This document shows positions 35,521-43,602 of a stretch of 64,000 nt of DNA, one piece after another. The notes beneath the pieces were generated by a model. It saw only the letters and a program-made list of their open reading frames with translations, had not been told where the DNA came from and made no database searches. The position numbers were made by a program, and so were the translations under genes. Within the stretch, counting starts at the first letter, position 1. Every line of letters begins with the position of its first letter. Source of the DNA: Streptomyces sp. Root431 (lineage in GTDB: Bacteria > Actinomycetota > Actinomycetes > Streptomycetales > Streptomycetaceae); assembly GCF_001426585.1 (NCBI RefSeq), contig NZ_LMEI01000009.1:658247-722246 (forward strand), in the 5' to 3' direction.

Positions 35521-35532
35521 TAAAGTGATCAC
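35521..35532 (+). promoter_or_regulatory. -10 and palindrome at the paaX start
   Basis: TAAAGT (35521-35526) lies six bases before the GTG at 35533, and no Shine-Dalgarno is visible, so paaX may be leaderless. The palindrome GTGATCAC (35525-35532) covers the expected start site and shares GTGA/TCAC half-sites with the operators at 33798 and 41278. Confidence 0.35.
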
Positions 35533-36363
35533 GTGGCCGAGCAGCACACTCCCCGATCCCTGATCGTCTCCCTCTACGGCGCGTACGGCCGTGGGCCCGA
35601 CGACTCCCCCATGCCCGTGGCCGCGCTGATCCGGCTCCTCGGCGGGCTCGGCGTGGACGCGCCCTCGGTGCGCTCCTCGGTGTCGCGGCTGAAGCGGCGC
35701 GGGCTGCTACTGCCGCGCCGGACGGCGGACGGGGCCGCCGGGTACGCCCTGTCGGAGGACGCCCGGCGGCTCCTCGACGACGGCGACCGCCGGATCTACG
35801 CCCGTACGGAGCCGAAGCTGTCCGACGGCTGGGTCCTGGCCGTCTTCTCGGTCCCCGAGGCCGAGCGGCACAAGCGGCACCTCCTGCGCTCCCGGCTCGC
35901 CCGGCTGGGTTTCGGCTCGGCGGCGCCGGGTGTCTGGATCGCGCCGGCCCGGCTGTACGAGGAGACGCGGAACGCCCTGGAGCGGCTGGAGCTCTCGACG
36001 TACGTGGACCTCTTCCGGGGCGAGCACCTGGGGTACGCGGCGACGGCCGAGGCGGTGGCCCGCTGGTGGGACCTGCCGGCGATCGCGGGGCTGCACGAGG
36101 AGTTCCTCGCGGCCCACGAGCCGGTCCTGCGGGCCTGGCGGTCGGCACCGGGCGGCCCGGAGGACGCCTACCGGGCGTATCTGCTGGTCCTGGACTCCTG
36201 GCGGCGCCTGCCGTACGCGGACCCGGTGCTGCCGGCGGAGCTGCTGCCCGACGACTGGCCGGGCCGCCGCTCGGCGGAGGTCTTCACGGCCCTCCACGAG
36301 CTGCTGTGGGACCGGGGCGCGGAGTTCGTGCGGCCGTTCGTCGCCGGGGACGCCCCCTCCTAG
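35533..36363 (+). CDS. paaX: PaaX-family transcriptional repressor
   Basis: A 276-residue PaaX-type regulator. The N-terminal winged helix (about 10-75) contains the helices around VRSSVSRLKRRGLLLPRR. The middle domain (about 95-175) includes WVLAVFSVPEAERHKRHLLRSRLARLGFGSAAPGVWI-type sequence, and the C-terminal domain follows (VLDSWRRLPYADPVLPAELLP). In E. coli, PaaX represses phenylacetate genes and is released by phenylacetyl-CoA; here an aromatic acyl-CoA is the likely inducer. It lies 42 bases after the CoA ligase gene and could share its transcript. Confidence 0.88.
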   Translation: MAEQHTPRSLIVSLYGAYGRGPDDSPMPVAALIRLLGGLGVDAPSVRSSVSRLKRRGLLLPRRTADGAAGYALSEDARRLLDDGDRRIYARTEPKLSDGWVLAVFSVPEAERHKRHLLRSRLARLGFGSAAPGVWIAPARLYEETRNALERLELSTYVDLFRGEHLGYAATAEAVARWWDLPAIAGLHEEFLAAHEPVLRAWRSAPGGPEDAYRAYLLVLDSWRRLPYADPVLPAELLPDDWPGRRSAEVFTALHELLWDRGAEFVRPFVAGDAPS

Positions 36364-36379
36364 TACCGACCGGTCCCGA

Positions 36380-37438
36380 CTAGAACCAAGGGCGGGTGTC
36401 GTGCGAGGGCAGGGGCCGCGGTTTCGGCCGGCTCTCCAGCAGGCGCAGGGCCAGGGTGGAGCTGAGGCGGCCCAACGCGTGCAGGTGGTCGTGGTCGCGG
36501 GTCATGTCGGCGACCACGCCGAGGCGGTGGACGAGCCGCTCGCGGGCGGAGGCGTTGCCCCACTCGAAGTCCTCGGTGGGTACCCGGGCGAGCTGGTCGA
36601 CCGTCCCCCGGTGGGCCCGCTCGACGAGCGCGTCGCCCTGGATCAGCCAGCCGGCGCACACGTCGGCGAGGTCGCCGGGCACGTCCCTGCCGGTGAGGCC
36701 GCGCCAGGTGGTCCGGTAGACGTCCTCGACCTCCGCGAGCGGGGCCGTGGCGACGGACAGCGCGCACCAGCAGGTGGGGAAGGCGATGCGGAAGTAGGCG
36801 AGTTCGACCAGTCCGTTGCCGAGCGCGGCCCGTTCGAAGTCGACGAACCGGACGCCGTCGGCTCCGCGCAGGTCGTTGCCGGGGCAGGGGTCGCCGTGCA
36901 GCAGCGCGTGGTGCGGGGCGGGGTCCAACCGGTCGAGGAGGGCGGCGAGTTCGCCGGGCACCTCGGCCGGGACGGGCACGTCGAGCGCCCGGGCCAGCGC
37001 GAGGAAGGACTCCGCGTCGGCGGCCGTGGGCCCCGACCAGGCCGGGAGCGCGCCGGCGTCGGCGGGGCCGGTCAGGGCGTGCAGCCGGGCGAGCGCCTCG
37101 GCGTACCCCGGCATCCAGTCGTCCGTCCTGCCGAGGTCGTCCAGGTGCTCCAGGACCATCACCCGCGAGGACGGGTCGGTGGCGAGCACCGCGGGGGCCA
37201 CGGCGGGCCCGCTCGCCCGCCCTGCCAGGCGCAGGCCGGCGACCTCCCGCGCGAAGCGCGTGTCCGCGTCGGCGCCCTCGTCCCCCTCGTCGGTGACCTG
37301 CTTGACGATCACCCGGCTCCCGTCGGCCAGCCGGACCCGCCACACCCGTGACCGCGGACTGCTGTCCAGGAGCTCGCTCCGCTGGGGGATGCCCACGGTG
37401 GAGCGCAGAAGGTCGTCGAACGGAAGGGTGTTCAGCAT
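36380..37438 (-). CDS. aminoglycoside-phosphotransferase-like kinase (APH family)
   Basis: A 352-residue APH/ChoK-fold protein. The ATP lobe has SRVIVKQV and the alpha-C Glu region. The Brenner-type catalytic loop is HALLHGDPCPGNDL (about 178-191), where Asp is the catalytic base and Asn a metal ligand. The metal-binding Asp is in VRFVDFERA (DFE rather than DFG/DWE). Family members phosphorylate small molecules, often sugars or aminoglycosides, so substrate is unknown. It converges on paaX with a 16-base gap and is followed upstream by the ATG at 37438, which lacks a strong ribosome site. Confidence 0.75.
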   Translation of the reverse strand: MLNTLPFDDLLRSTVGIPQRSELLDSSPRSRVWRVRLADGSRVIVKQVTDEGDEGADADTRFAREVAGLRLAGRASGPAVAPAVLATDPSSRVMVLEHLDDLGRTDDWMPGYAEALARLHALTGPADAGALPAWSGPTAADAESFLALARALDVPVPAEVPGELAALLDRLDPAPHHALLHGDPCPGNDLRGADGVRFVDFERAALGNGLVELAYFRIAFPTCWCALSVATAPLAEVEDVYRTTWRGLTGRDVPGDLADVCAGWLIQGDALVERAHRGTVDQLARVPTEDFEWGNASARERLVHRLGVVADMTRDHDHLHALGRLSSTLALRLLESRPKPRPLPSHDTRPWF

Positions 37439-37488
37439 GCGGACGAGCCTAGTCGCAGCTCCGTACGCGTGAGCGAGCCGGACACCCT

Positions 37489-37977
37489 CTAGCCCCGGGC
37501 CGTGGTCCTCACCATCAGCGCCCGTACCAGGCAGGCGAGTCCGGCCGTGGCCAGGAGGGTGCGGACCACGTTCCACGTCACCCAGGGGTCCTCGAAGGCC
37601 GCACGGGCGGCGACCGGGTCCTGGGCGGTGGCCAGGGCGGCGTTGAGGGGAACGTTCCCCGCCGTGGTGACGAGGAAGACCCCGAGGGAGAGGACGAAAG
37701 CGGCGAGCGTCCAGCCCCGCGCGCCGGTGGCACGGTGCTGCCAGGCGGCCACCGCCGCGAGGATCGGCGCCCCGAGGAACACGGCGAAGAAGAGCGGGTT
37801 CTGGATCACTTCGTTGATGTTCCGCATCACCTCGACGAAGACCCGGTCGTCGCTGCGCGCCAGCGCCGGCATCACCGAGCAGACGTACGCGAACAACAAC
37901 CCCGCGACCAGTCCGCTCGCCACCGCCGCCGCACCGAGGACCGCCCCGGCACCTTTCCCGCCCCTGTTTTGTGTCAT
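37489..37977 (-). CDS. DUF1772-like integral membrane protein
   Basis: A 162-residue membrane protein with four hydrophobic segments (about 13-38, 65-83, 90-112 and 138-158). The pattern NINEVIQNPLFFAVFLGAP after TM1 and WVTWNVVRTLLATAGL at TM4 are typical of the DUF1772 (anthrone oxygenase-like) family, whose members include polyketide anthrone oxygenases and many of unknown function. The ATG at 37977 is chosen over an in-frame TTG at 37989. It precedes the APH gene with a 50-base gap in the same direction. No role in the catabolic cluster is evident. Confidence 0.7.
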   Translation of the reverse strand: MTQNRGGKGAGAVLGAAAVASGLVAGLLFAYVCSVMPALARSDDRVFVEVMRNINEVIQNPLFFAVFLGAPILAAVAAWQHRATGARGWTLAAFVLSLGVFLVTTAGNVPLNAALATAQDPVAARAAFEDPWVTWNVVRTLLATAGLACLVRALMVRTTARG

Positions 37978-38073
37978 GTCCCCATTCAACTGGGTGGAGG
38001 GTGCCGTGGACCATGATTTCGCGTCGCAGCCGCATACGCGAGCGTCTACGGGCGAGGGGGTTTGAGTTTGGTC

Positions 38074-40404
38074 CTACTCGCGGCGGCCCGTCGGGGGCGG
38101 GCGGCTGCCCGCGCGGTACGGGGCCGGCCAGGGTGCGGCCGGGCCCTCGTAGCCCTGCTCGGCCGCCGCGTGGAGCGTCCAGTGCGGGTCGTAGAGGTGC
38201 GGGCGGGCGAGGGCGCAGAGGTCGGCCCGGCCCGCGAGGAGAAGGGAGTTGACGTCGTCCCAGGAGGAGATCGCGCCGACGGCGACGACGGGGACTCCGA
38301 TCGCGTTGCGTATCCGGTCGGCGTACGGGGTCTGGTAGGAGCGGCCGTACTCGGGGCGCTCGTCGGGGACGACCTGGCCGGTGGAGACGTCGATGGCGTC
38401 GGCTCCGTGGGCGGCGAAGGCGCGGGCGACGGCGAGGGCGTCCTCGGTGCTCGTGCCGCCCTCGGCCCAGTCGGTCGCCGAGACGCGCACGGTCATGGGG
38501 CGGTCCTCGGGCCACACCTCCCGTACGGCGTCGAAGACTTCGAGCGGGAAGCGCAGCCGGCCTTCGAGGGTGCCGCCGTAGGCGTCGGTGCGGTGGTTGG
38601 TGAGAGGGGAGAGGAAGCCGGAGAGCAAGTAGCCGTGGGCGCAGTGGAGTTCGAGGAGGTCGAAGTCGCAGCGGGCGGCGCGCCGGGCGGCTGCGGTGAA
38701 CTCCTCGCGTACGGCGGCGAGTCCGGCGCGGTCGAGGGAGCGCGGGGCCTGGTTGACGCCCACCCTGTACGGGAGGGGTGAGGCGGCGACGAGCGGCCAG
38801 TTGCCCTCCGGCAGCGGCTGGTCGATGCCCTCCCACATGCGCCGCGTGGAGCCCTTGCGGCCGGAGTGGCCGAGCTGGACGCCGATCGCGGTGCCGGGTG
38901 CCTGCGCGTGGACGAAGGCGGTGATCCGGGCCCAGGCGTCGGCCTGTTCGTCGGTCCACAGGCCGGCGCAGCCGGGGGTGATGCGGCCTTCGGGGCTCAC
39001 GCACACCATCTCGGTCATCACGAGTCCGGCGCCGCCGAGCGCCCTGGCGCCCAGGTGGACGAGGTGGAAGTCGCCGGGGACACCGCCCTCGGCGACGTAC
39101 ATGTCCATGGGCGAGACGACGACGCGGTTGCGGAGGGTCAGGCCGCGCAGCCGGAAGGGGGTGAACATGGGCGGGGTCCCGGGCGGGCAGCCGAAGTCGT
39201 CCTCGACGGCCGTGGTGAAGGCCGGGTCGCGCAGTCGCAGGTTGGCGTGGGTGACGCGGCGGCTGCGGGTGAGGAGGTCGAAGGCGAAGCGGCGGGGCGG
39301 CCGGTCGACGTGGCCGGCGAGCTCCTCGAACCAGCGGAGGCTGGCGGCTGCGGCGCGCTGGGTGGACGCGACGACGGGACGGCGCTCGGCCTCGTAGGCG
39401 GCCAACGCCTCGGTCAGGGGGTCGTGTTCGGACCCCGCATCGGTGGCGTGTTCGGCGAGGGCGCCGTGCTCGGTGAGGTGCGTGGCGAGGGCGAGGGCGT
39501 CCTCGACGGCGAGTTTGGTGCCGGAGCCGATGGAGAAGTGCGCGGTGTGGGCGGCGTCGCCGATGAGGACGGTGTTGCCGTACGACCAGCGCTCGTTGAC
39601 GACCGTACGGAACGCGGTCCAGGCGGAGCGGTGGGAGCGCAGCTCCCGGCCGCCGAGTGCCTCGGCGAAGATCTTGGCGCAGCGGGCGGTGGACTCGGCC
39701 TCGTCGAGTTCGTGGAAGCCCGCGGCCCGCCAGACCTCCTCGCGCATCTCGACGATGACGGTGGAGGAGTCCGCGGAGAAGGGGTAGGCGTGGAGCTGCA
39801 TCACGCCGTGTTCGGTCTCGGCGGTCTCGAAGCGGAAGGCCTCGAAGGGGAAGTCCGCGGCGAGCCAGATGTAGCGGCAGCGGTGGGTGGTGATGGTGGG
39901 GCGGAAGTGATCGGCGTGGGCCTCGCGGGTGCGGCTGTGGACTCCGTCGGCGGCGACGACGAGGTCGTGGGAGGCCGCGAGCACGGCGGCGGGCGGGGCC
40001 TCGGTACGGAAGCGGAGCCGTACGCCGAGCTCGGCGCAGCGGGCGTGCAGGAGCTCCAGGAGACGGCGGCGGCCGAGGGCGGCGAAGCCGTGGCCGGTGG
40101 AGGTCGTGCGGTGGCCCCGGTGGACGACGTCGATGTCGTCCCAGCGGACGAGCTCGCGGCGGAGCGCCTCGTACACGGCGGGGTCGGCGTCCCGGATGCC
40201 GCCGAGGGTCTCGTCGGAGAGGACGACGCCGAAGCCGAAGGTGTCGGAGGGCGCGTTCCGCTCCCAGACGGTGACCTCGCGGGCGGGGTCGAGCCGTTTG
40301 AGGAGGGCGGCGGCGTAGAGGCCGCCGGGGCCGCCGCCGATGACGGCGATCCGCCCGGGCCACCCGGCGGTCCGCGCGGGCCGAGCGGCCCGGGGGGCGG
40401 CCAT
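38074..40404 (-). CDS. bifunctional 2-aminobenzoyl-CoA (or salicylyl-CoA) monooxygenase/reductase
   Basis: A 776-residue two-domain enzyme. The N-terminal flavoprotein monooxygenase domain (about 1-385) has the FAD motif IAVIGGGPGGLYAAALL near residue 20 and GDAAHTAHFSIGSG. The C-terminal Old-Yellow-Enzyme domain (about 395-770) has MFTPFRLRGLTLRNRVVVSPM, HCAHGYLLSGFLSP and GGTLEGR. This architecture matches 2-aminobenzoyl-CoA monooxygenase/reductase of Azoarcus evansii, which hydroxylates and reduces the ring, and also proteins named salicylyl-CoA 5-hydroxylase. The ATG at 40404 precedes the enoyl-CoA hydratase stop by only two bases; an ATG at 40422 would overlap it. Confidence 0.85.
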   Translation of the reverse strand: MAAPRAARPARTAGWPGRIAVIGGGPGGLYAAALLKRLDPAREVTVWERNAPSDTFGFGVVLSDETLGGIRDADPAVYEALRRELVRWDDIDVVHRGHRTTSTGHGFAALGRRRLLELLHARCAELGVRLRFRTEAPPAAVLAASHDLVVAADGVHSRTREAHADHFRPTITTHRCRYIWLAADFPFEAFRFETAETEHGVMQLHAYPFSADSSTVIVEMREEVWRAAGFHELDEAESTARCAKIFAEALGGRELRSHRSAWTAFRTVVNERWSYGNTVLIGDAAHTAHFSIGSGTKLAVEDALALATHLTEHGALAEHATDAGSEHDPLTEALAAYEAERRPVVASTQRAAAASLRWFEELAGHVDRPPRRFAFDLLTRSRRVTHANLRLRDPAFTTAVEDDFGCPPGTPPMFTPFRLRGLTLRNRVVVSPMDMYVAEGGVPGDFHLVHLGARALGGAGLVMTEMVCVSPEGRITPGCAGLWTDEQADAWARITAFVHAQAPGTAIGVQLGHSGRKGSTRRMWEGIDQPLPEGNWPLVAASPLPYRVGVNQAPRSLDRAGLAAVREEFTAAARRAARCDFDLLELHCAHGYLLSGFLSPLTNHRTDAYGGTLEGRLRFPLEVFDAVREVWPEDRPMTVRVSATDWAEGGTSTEDALAVARAFAAHGADAIDVSTGQVVPDERPEYGRSYQTPYADRIRNAIGVPVVAVGAISSWDDVNSLLLAGRADLCALARPHLYDPHWTLHAAAEQGYEGPAAPWPAPYRAGSRPPPTGRRE

Positions 40405-40406
40405 GG

Positions 40407-41234
40407 CTAGCGGCCCTGCCATTTCGGGGGGCGCTTCTCCGTGAAGGCGGCGTGGAACTCGGCGTAGTCCTCGCCGTGCATCAGGAGGGCCTGCGTCGCC
40501 GCGTCCAGCTCGATCGAGGCCGCGAGCGGCATGTCCAGCTCGGCGGTGAGCAGGGCCTTGGTCTGGGCGAGGGCGAGCGCGGGGCCGTCGGCGAGGCGGC
40601 GGGCGAGGGCGGCGGCGCGGGTGTCGGCGGCGCCCTCCTCGGCCAGCTCGCTCAGCAGGCCGATGCGCTCGGCCTCGGCGGCGTGGACCGGCTCGCCGAG
40701 CATGAGGAGGCGGGTGGCGTGGCCGAGCCCGACGACCCGGGGCAGCAGGTAGGCCGCACCCATGTCGCCCCCGGAGAGGCCGACCCGGGTGAAGAGGAAG
40801 GCGAAGCGGGTGGTGGGGTCGGCGATCCGGAAGTCGGCGGCGAGGGCGAGGACGGCCCCGGCGCCGGCCGCGACGCCGTGGAGCGCGGCGACGACCGGGA
40901 AGGGGCACTCGCGGAGCGCCCGGACGACCTGACCGGTCATCCGGTTGAAGTCGAGGATCCGCGCGGTGTCGAGGGAGAGGGTGGCGCCGATGATCTCGTC
41001 GACGTCACCGCCCGAGCAGAAGCCGCGCCCCTCGCCGCCGAGGACGAGGGCGCGGACGGTCCGCTCGCGGGAGAGCTCGGCGAGCAGGTCGCGCAGGTCG
41101 GCGTAGGCACCGAAGGTGAGGGCGTTGAGCTTCGCGGGGCGCGCGAGGGTCACGGTGGCGACGCCCTCGTCGAGGTCCAGGCGCAGGTGCCGCCAGCGTT
41201 CGGTGCGGGTCGCGGATCCGGTAAAGGGGCTCAT
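40407..41234 (-). CDS. enoyl-CoA hydratase/isomerase family protein
   Basis: A 275-residue crotonase-fold protein. The oxyanion-hole segments are GEGRGFCSGGDVDEI (about 62-76) and HGVAAGAGAVLALAADFRIAD (about 110-130). The first catalytic Glu of classical hydratases (GGG.E) is replaced by Ala/Val here, while the second region FTRVGLSGGDMGAAYLLPR shows Gly-Asp-Met where hydratases often have a Glu. So it may be an isomerase, ring hydrolase-like or thioesterase-like member. The ATG at 41234 follows AAGGAGG by nine bases. It starts the operon with the monooxygenase/reductase, under the TGAC-N4-GTCA operator. Confidence 0.82.
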   Translation of the reverse strand: MSPFTGSATRTERWRHLRLDLDEGVATVTLARPAKLNALTFGAYADLRDLLAELSRERTVRALVLGGEGRGFCSGGDVDEIIGATLSLDTARILDFNRMTGQVVRALRECPFPVVAALHGVAAGAGAVLALAADFRIADPTTRFAFLFTRVGLSGGDMGAAYLLPRVVGLGHATRLLMLGEPVHAAEAERIGLLSELAEEGAADTRAAALARRLADGPALALAQTKALLTAELDMPLAASIELDAATQALLMHGEDYAEFHAAFTEKRPPKWQGR

Positions 41235-41277
41235 CCGGAACGGCCTCCTTTCTCCGCTCGGAGGGTATCACCGTACT

Positions 41278-41291
41278 GTGACTGTCGTCAC
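41278..41291 (-). promoter_or_regulatory. GTGAC-N4-GTCAC operator upstream of the enoyl-CoA hydratase gene
   Basis: Perfect five-base arms GTGAC/GTCAC around TGTC. On the minus strand GTGACG followed after 16 bases by GATACC is a promoter, so the palindrome covers the -35, exactly as at 33798. The two sites are 13-mer identical and 7.5 kb apart. Confidence 0.6.
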
Positions 41292-41429
41292 GAGGACGCG
41301 ATAAAGGCGTGCGCGGAACGGGATAAAGGAGGTGTGCGATCGGACCCCGGAAGGTCCCTGGAGAGACGTGACCGAAGTCCCTACCGAGCGGGGAGGGGTG
41401 CTCTGGGAACCGGATTTTGCACCTCGTAA

Positions 41430-41455
41430 GGTTGAAACCAGGACGTCTAGGGATA
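41430..41455 (+). promoter_or_regulatory. sigmaB-type stress promoter candidate for the HATPase gene
   Basis: GGTT (41430-41433), a 16-base spacer and GGGATA (41450-41455) resemble the Streptomyces sigmaB-like consensus GNNT-N14/16-GGGTAT. The downstream gene encodes a protein of the anti-sigma kinase type, so stress control would make sense. Confidence 0.4.
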
Positions 41456-41510
41456 CCCCCGCCCCACTCGCCCACTCTGTCGCCCCTCGGTGAAGGGAGC
41501 CCTGCCACCC

Positions 41511-42050
41511 ATGCCCGAAGCCACCGACCCTGCTGACCCTGCCGGACCCACCACCGGCCCCGCAAGTCCCACCGGCCCCACCAGTCCCACCGGACCCACC
41601 GGGCTCGCCACCTCCTGGCGCATCCGGCTGCCCCACACGACCGCCGCCGTACCGATCGCCCGCGCCCTGATCCGTACCGCGCTCCACGACATCGACCCCG
41701 GCGCCGCCGACCTCCCCGACGGGGACACGGCCGAGCTGCTCACCGCCGAGCTCGTCGCCAACGCCGTCGAGCACACCGCGGGAGAGGGCCCGATCGAGCT
41801 GGTCGTCGAGCTGCTCGCCGCGCCGGGCGGCTGTCAGATCGAGGTCCACGACTCCGAGCCGGCGCGCCCCGGCGCACTCGACCGCCCCGACCCCGACGTC
41901 GAGGTCGACCCCTGGCAGGAGCACGGCCGGGGCCTCCTCCTGATCCGCGCGCTCAGCAGCGACTGCGGCCACCGCGAGACCGCGCACGGCAAGGCGGTGT
42001 GGTTCACGCTCCCCGGGATACCGGCCCAGCGCCGTCCTCCGACGCGGTGA
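41511..42050 (+). CDS. ATP-binding protein of the anti-sigma-factor (RsbW/SpoIIAB-like) family
   Basis: A 179-residue HATPase_c2 protein. After a Pro/Thr/Gly-rich N-terminal repeat (TGPTSPTGPTG, to about residue 30) come the N box LTAELVANAVEHTAG (about 83-97), the G1-like VHDSEPARPG and G2-like WQEHGRGLLLIRALS. These bind ATP in GHKL proteins that phosphorylate or sequester anti-sigma antagonists. No partner gene is adjacent, as usual for the many Streptomyces paralogues. The ATG at 41511 is chosen over GTG 41490; neither has a strong ribosome site. Its 3' end overlaps the opposing permease gene by 47 bases. Confidence 0.78.
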   Translation: MPEATDPADPAGPTTGPASPTGPTSPTGPTGLATSWRIRLPHTTAAVPIARALIRTALHDIDPGAADLPDGDTAELLTAELVANAVEHTAGEGPIELVVELLAAPGGCQIEVHDSEPARPGALDRPDPDVEVDPWQEHGRGLLLIRALSSDCGHRETAHGKAVWFTLPGIPAQRRPPTR

Positions 42051-43440
42051 CGAGCCGCGAGTGGCGGCGCCCGTAGAGCGCGTACACGAGCGCTCCGCCC
42101 GCCAGGAAGACCGCGAACTGCACCCACGTCGTCCAGCCGGTGCCCCAGATCAGATAGAGGCAGAATCCCATTCCCAGCACCGGGCTCAACGGGTAGAGCG
42201 GCACCCGGAAGGACCGCCGCAGCGCCGGATCGCGGCGGCGCAGCACGATCACCGCGAGATTGACGACCGCCATGACGGCGAGCGTGCCGATCGTGGTCAG
42301 GTTGACGACCACGTCGAGCGAGGCGAAGGCCGCCGGGACGGCGAAGACGCCGGCGACGATCCAGGTGTTGGCCACCGGCGTCGAGGTCCGCGGCGAGACC
42401 CGCTCGAAGACCCGGGGCATCAGACCGTCGCGGGACATCGACATCAGGATGCGGGTCTGCCCGTACATCACCGCGAGGACGACGGACGCGATGGCGACGA
42501 CCGCGCCGAAGGCGATGACTCCGCCGCCGACCGAGGAGCCGGTGACCTGGTCGACGACGAGCGAGAGCGCGGCGGGCCGGTCGGCGACGGCGTCGGCGCC
42601 GAGGGCCCCGATCGCGGCGAGCGCGACGGAGCAGTAGAGCAGGGTGACGAGCCCGATGCAGATGAGGATCGCGATCGGGATGTTCCGGCGCGGGTTCTTC
42701 ACCTCCTCGCCGGCCGTGGTGATCGCGTCGAAGCCGATGTACGAGAAGAAGGCCACCGAGGCGCCCGCGGTGATGCCGCCGGCGCCGTTCGTGAACGGCG
42801 AGAGGTTGCCGTCCTCGAAGGCGGAGAAGCCGATCACGCAGAAGACGACGAGGATGCCGATCTTGAGGACGGCCATGGCGGCGGTGGCCCGGGCGCTCTC
42901 CCTGACCCCCCGCACGAGCAGGGTGGCGGCGAGCATGACGACGACCACGGCGGGCAGGTTGACCACTCCGCCGTCCGCGGGTCCCGCGGAGAGCGCGGCG
43001 GGCAGCTGCCAGCCGAACAGGCTGTCGAGGAGCTCGTTGAGGTACTGGCTCCAGCCGACCGCGACCGCCGAGACGGAGACGCCGTACTCCAGGAGCAGGC
43101 ACCAGCCGACGAGGAAGGCGGTCCGCTCGCCGAGGCTCGCGTAGGCGAAGGAGTACGAGGAGCCCGAGACCGGGATCGCGCTGCCCAGCTCCGCGAAGGA
43201 GAAGGCGGTGAAGATGCAGGTGATCGCGGCGAGCACGAAGGAGATCACGACCGCGGGGCCCGCCTCCGCGACGCTGTCGGAGAGACCGACGAAGATGCCG
43301 GTGCCGACGATCGCGCCGACGCCGAAGCACACGAGCTGGAAGAGGCCCATGGTGCGCTTGAGGCCGTGGCCTTCGAGGTCGGCGCCGGATTCGGCGATGA
43401 GCTGCTGCGGGGACTTGATCCGCGAGGCGGACGGGGTCAT
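42004..43440 (-). CDS. APC-superfamily amino-acid permease
   Basis: A 478-residue membrane permease with about 12 hydrophobic helices starting near residue 28. The TM1 signature CFGVGAIVGTGIFVGLSDS is present and the architecture resembles the cationic amino-acid transporter/APC group, like the protein at 9132-10646. It follows the arginine deiminase and ornithine carbamoyltransferase genes in the same direction, so arginine uptake or arginine/ornithine exchange is a reasonable guess. The ATG at 43440 has only a weak ribosome site. Two stacked hairpins lie in the 162-base leader. The 3' end overlaps the convergent HATPase gene. Confidence 0.82.
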   Translation of the reverse strand: MTPSASRIKSPQQLIAESGADLEGHGLKRTMGLFQLVCFGVGAIVGTGIFVGLSDSVAEAGPAVVISFVLAAITCIFTAFSFAELGSAIPVSGSSYSFAYASLGERTAFLVGWCLLLEYGVSVSAVAVGWSQYLNELLDSLFGWQLPAALSAGPADGGVVNLPAVVVVMLAATLLVRGVRESARATAAMAVLKIGILVVFCVIGFSAFEDGNLSPFTNGAGGITAGASVAFFSYIGFDAITTAGEEVKNPRRNIPIAILICIGLVTLLYCSVALAAIGALGADAVADRPAALSLVVDQVTGSSVGGGVIAFGAVVAIASVVLAVMYGQTRILMSMSRDGLMPRVFERVSPRTSTPVANTWIVAGVFAVPAAFASLDVVVNLTTIGTLAVMAVVNLAVIVLRRRDPALRRSFRVPLYPLSPVLGMGFCLYLIWGTGWTTWVQFAVFLAGGALVYALYGRRHSRLVTASEDGAGPVSRGA

Positions 43441-43482
43441 GCGGGGGGTCTCACATCTCTGATGGTGCATGCATGCGTGAGG

Positions 43483-43512
43483 GCTTGCCCGGCGGATCAG
43501 AGCCGGACAAGC
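43483..43512 (-). promoter_or_regulatory. leader hairpin upstream of the permease gene
   Basis: GCTTGCCCGGC-like arms (43484-43494 with 43502-43512) pair with one G-T wobble. It follows closely after the ornithine carbamoyltransferase terminator on the transcribed strand. TGCATGCATGC (43467-43477) lies between it and the permease ATG. It might control read-through into the permease; no known riboswitch was recognised. Confidence 0.35.
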
Positions 43513-43515
43513 CCT

Positions 43516-43549
43516 AGGGGGGTTCGGGCATGCACGCCCGAACCCCCCT
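43516..43549 (-). terminator. terminator after the ornithine carbamoyltransferase gene
   Basis: Fourteen-base perfect arms (AGGGGGGTTCGGGC and complement) surround ATGCAC, 54 bases beyond the stop codon on the minus strand. Confidence 0.75.
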
Positions 43550-43602
43550 GAAGGATGCGATCGTAAGCCGCACCACGCATATTCACCCAATCGGGCGTAA
43601 AG

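Noticed and set aside
38074..40404. Pure salicylyl-CoA 5-hydroxylase assignment
   Set aside because: The OYE half and the nearby RidA fit 2-aminobenzoyl-CoA better. Salicylate is kept only as an alternative.
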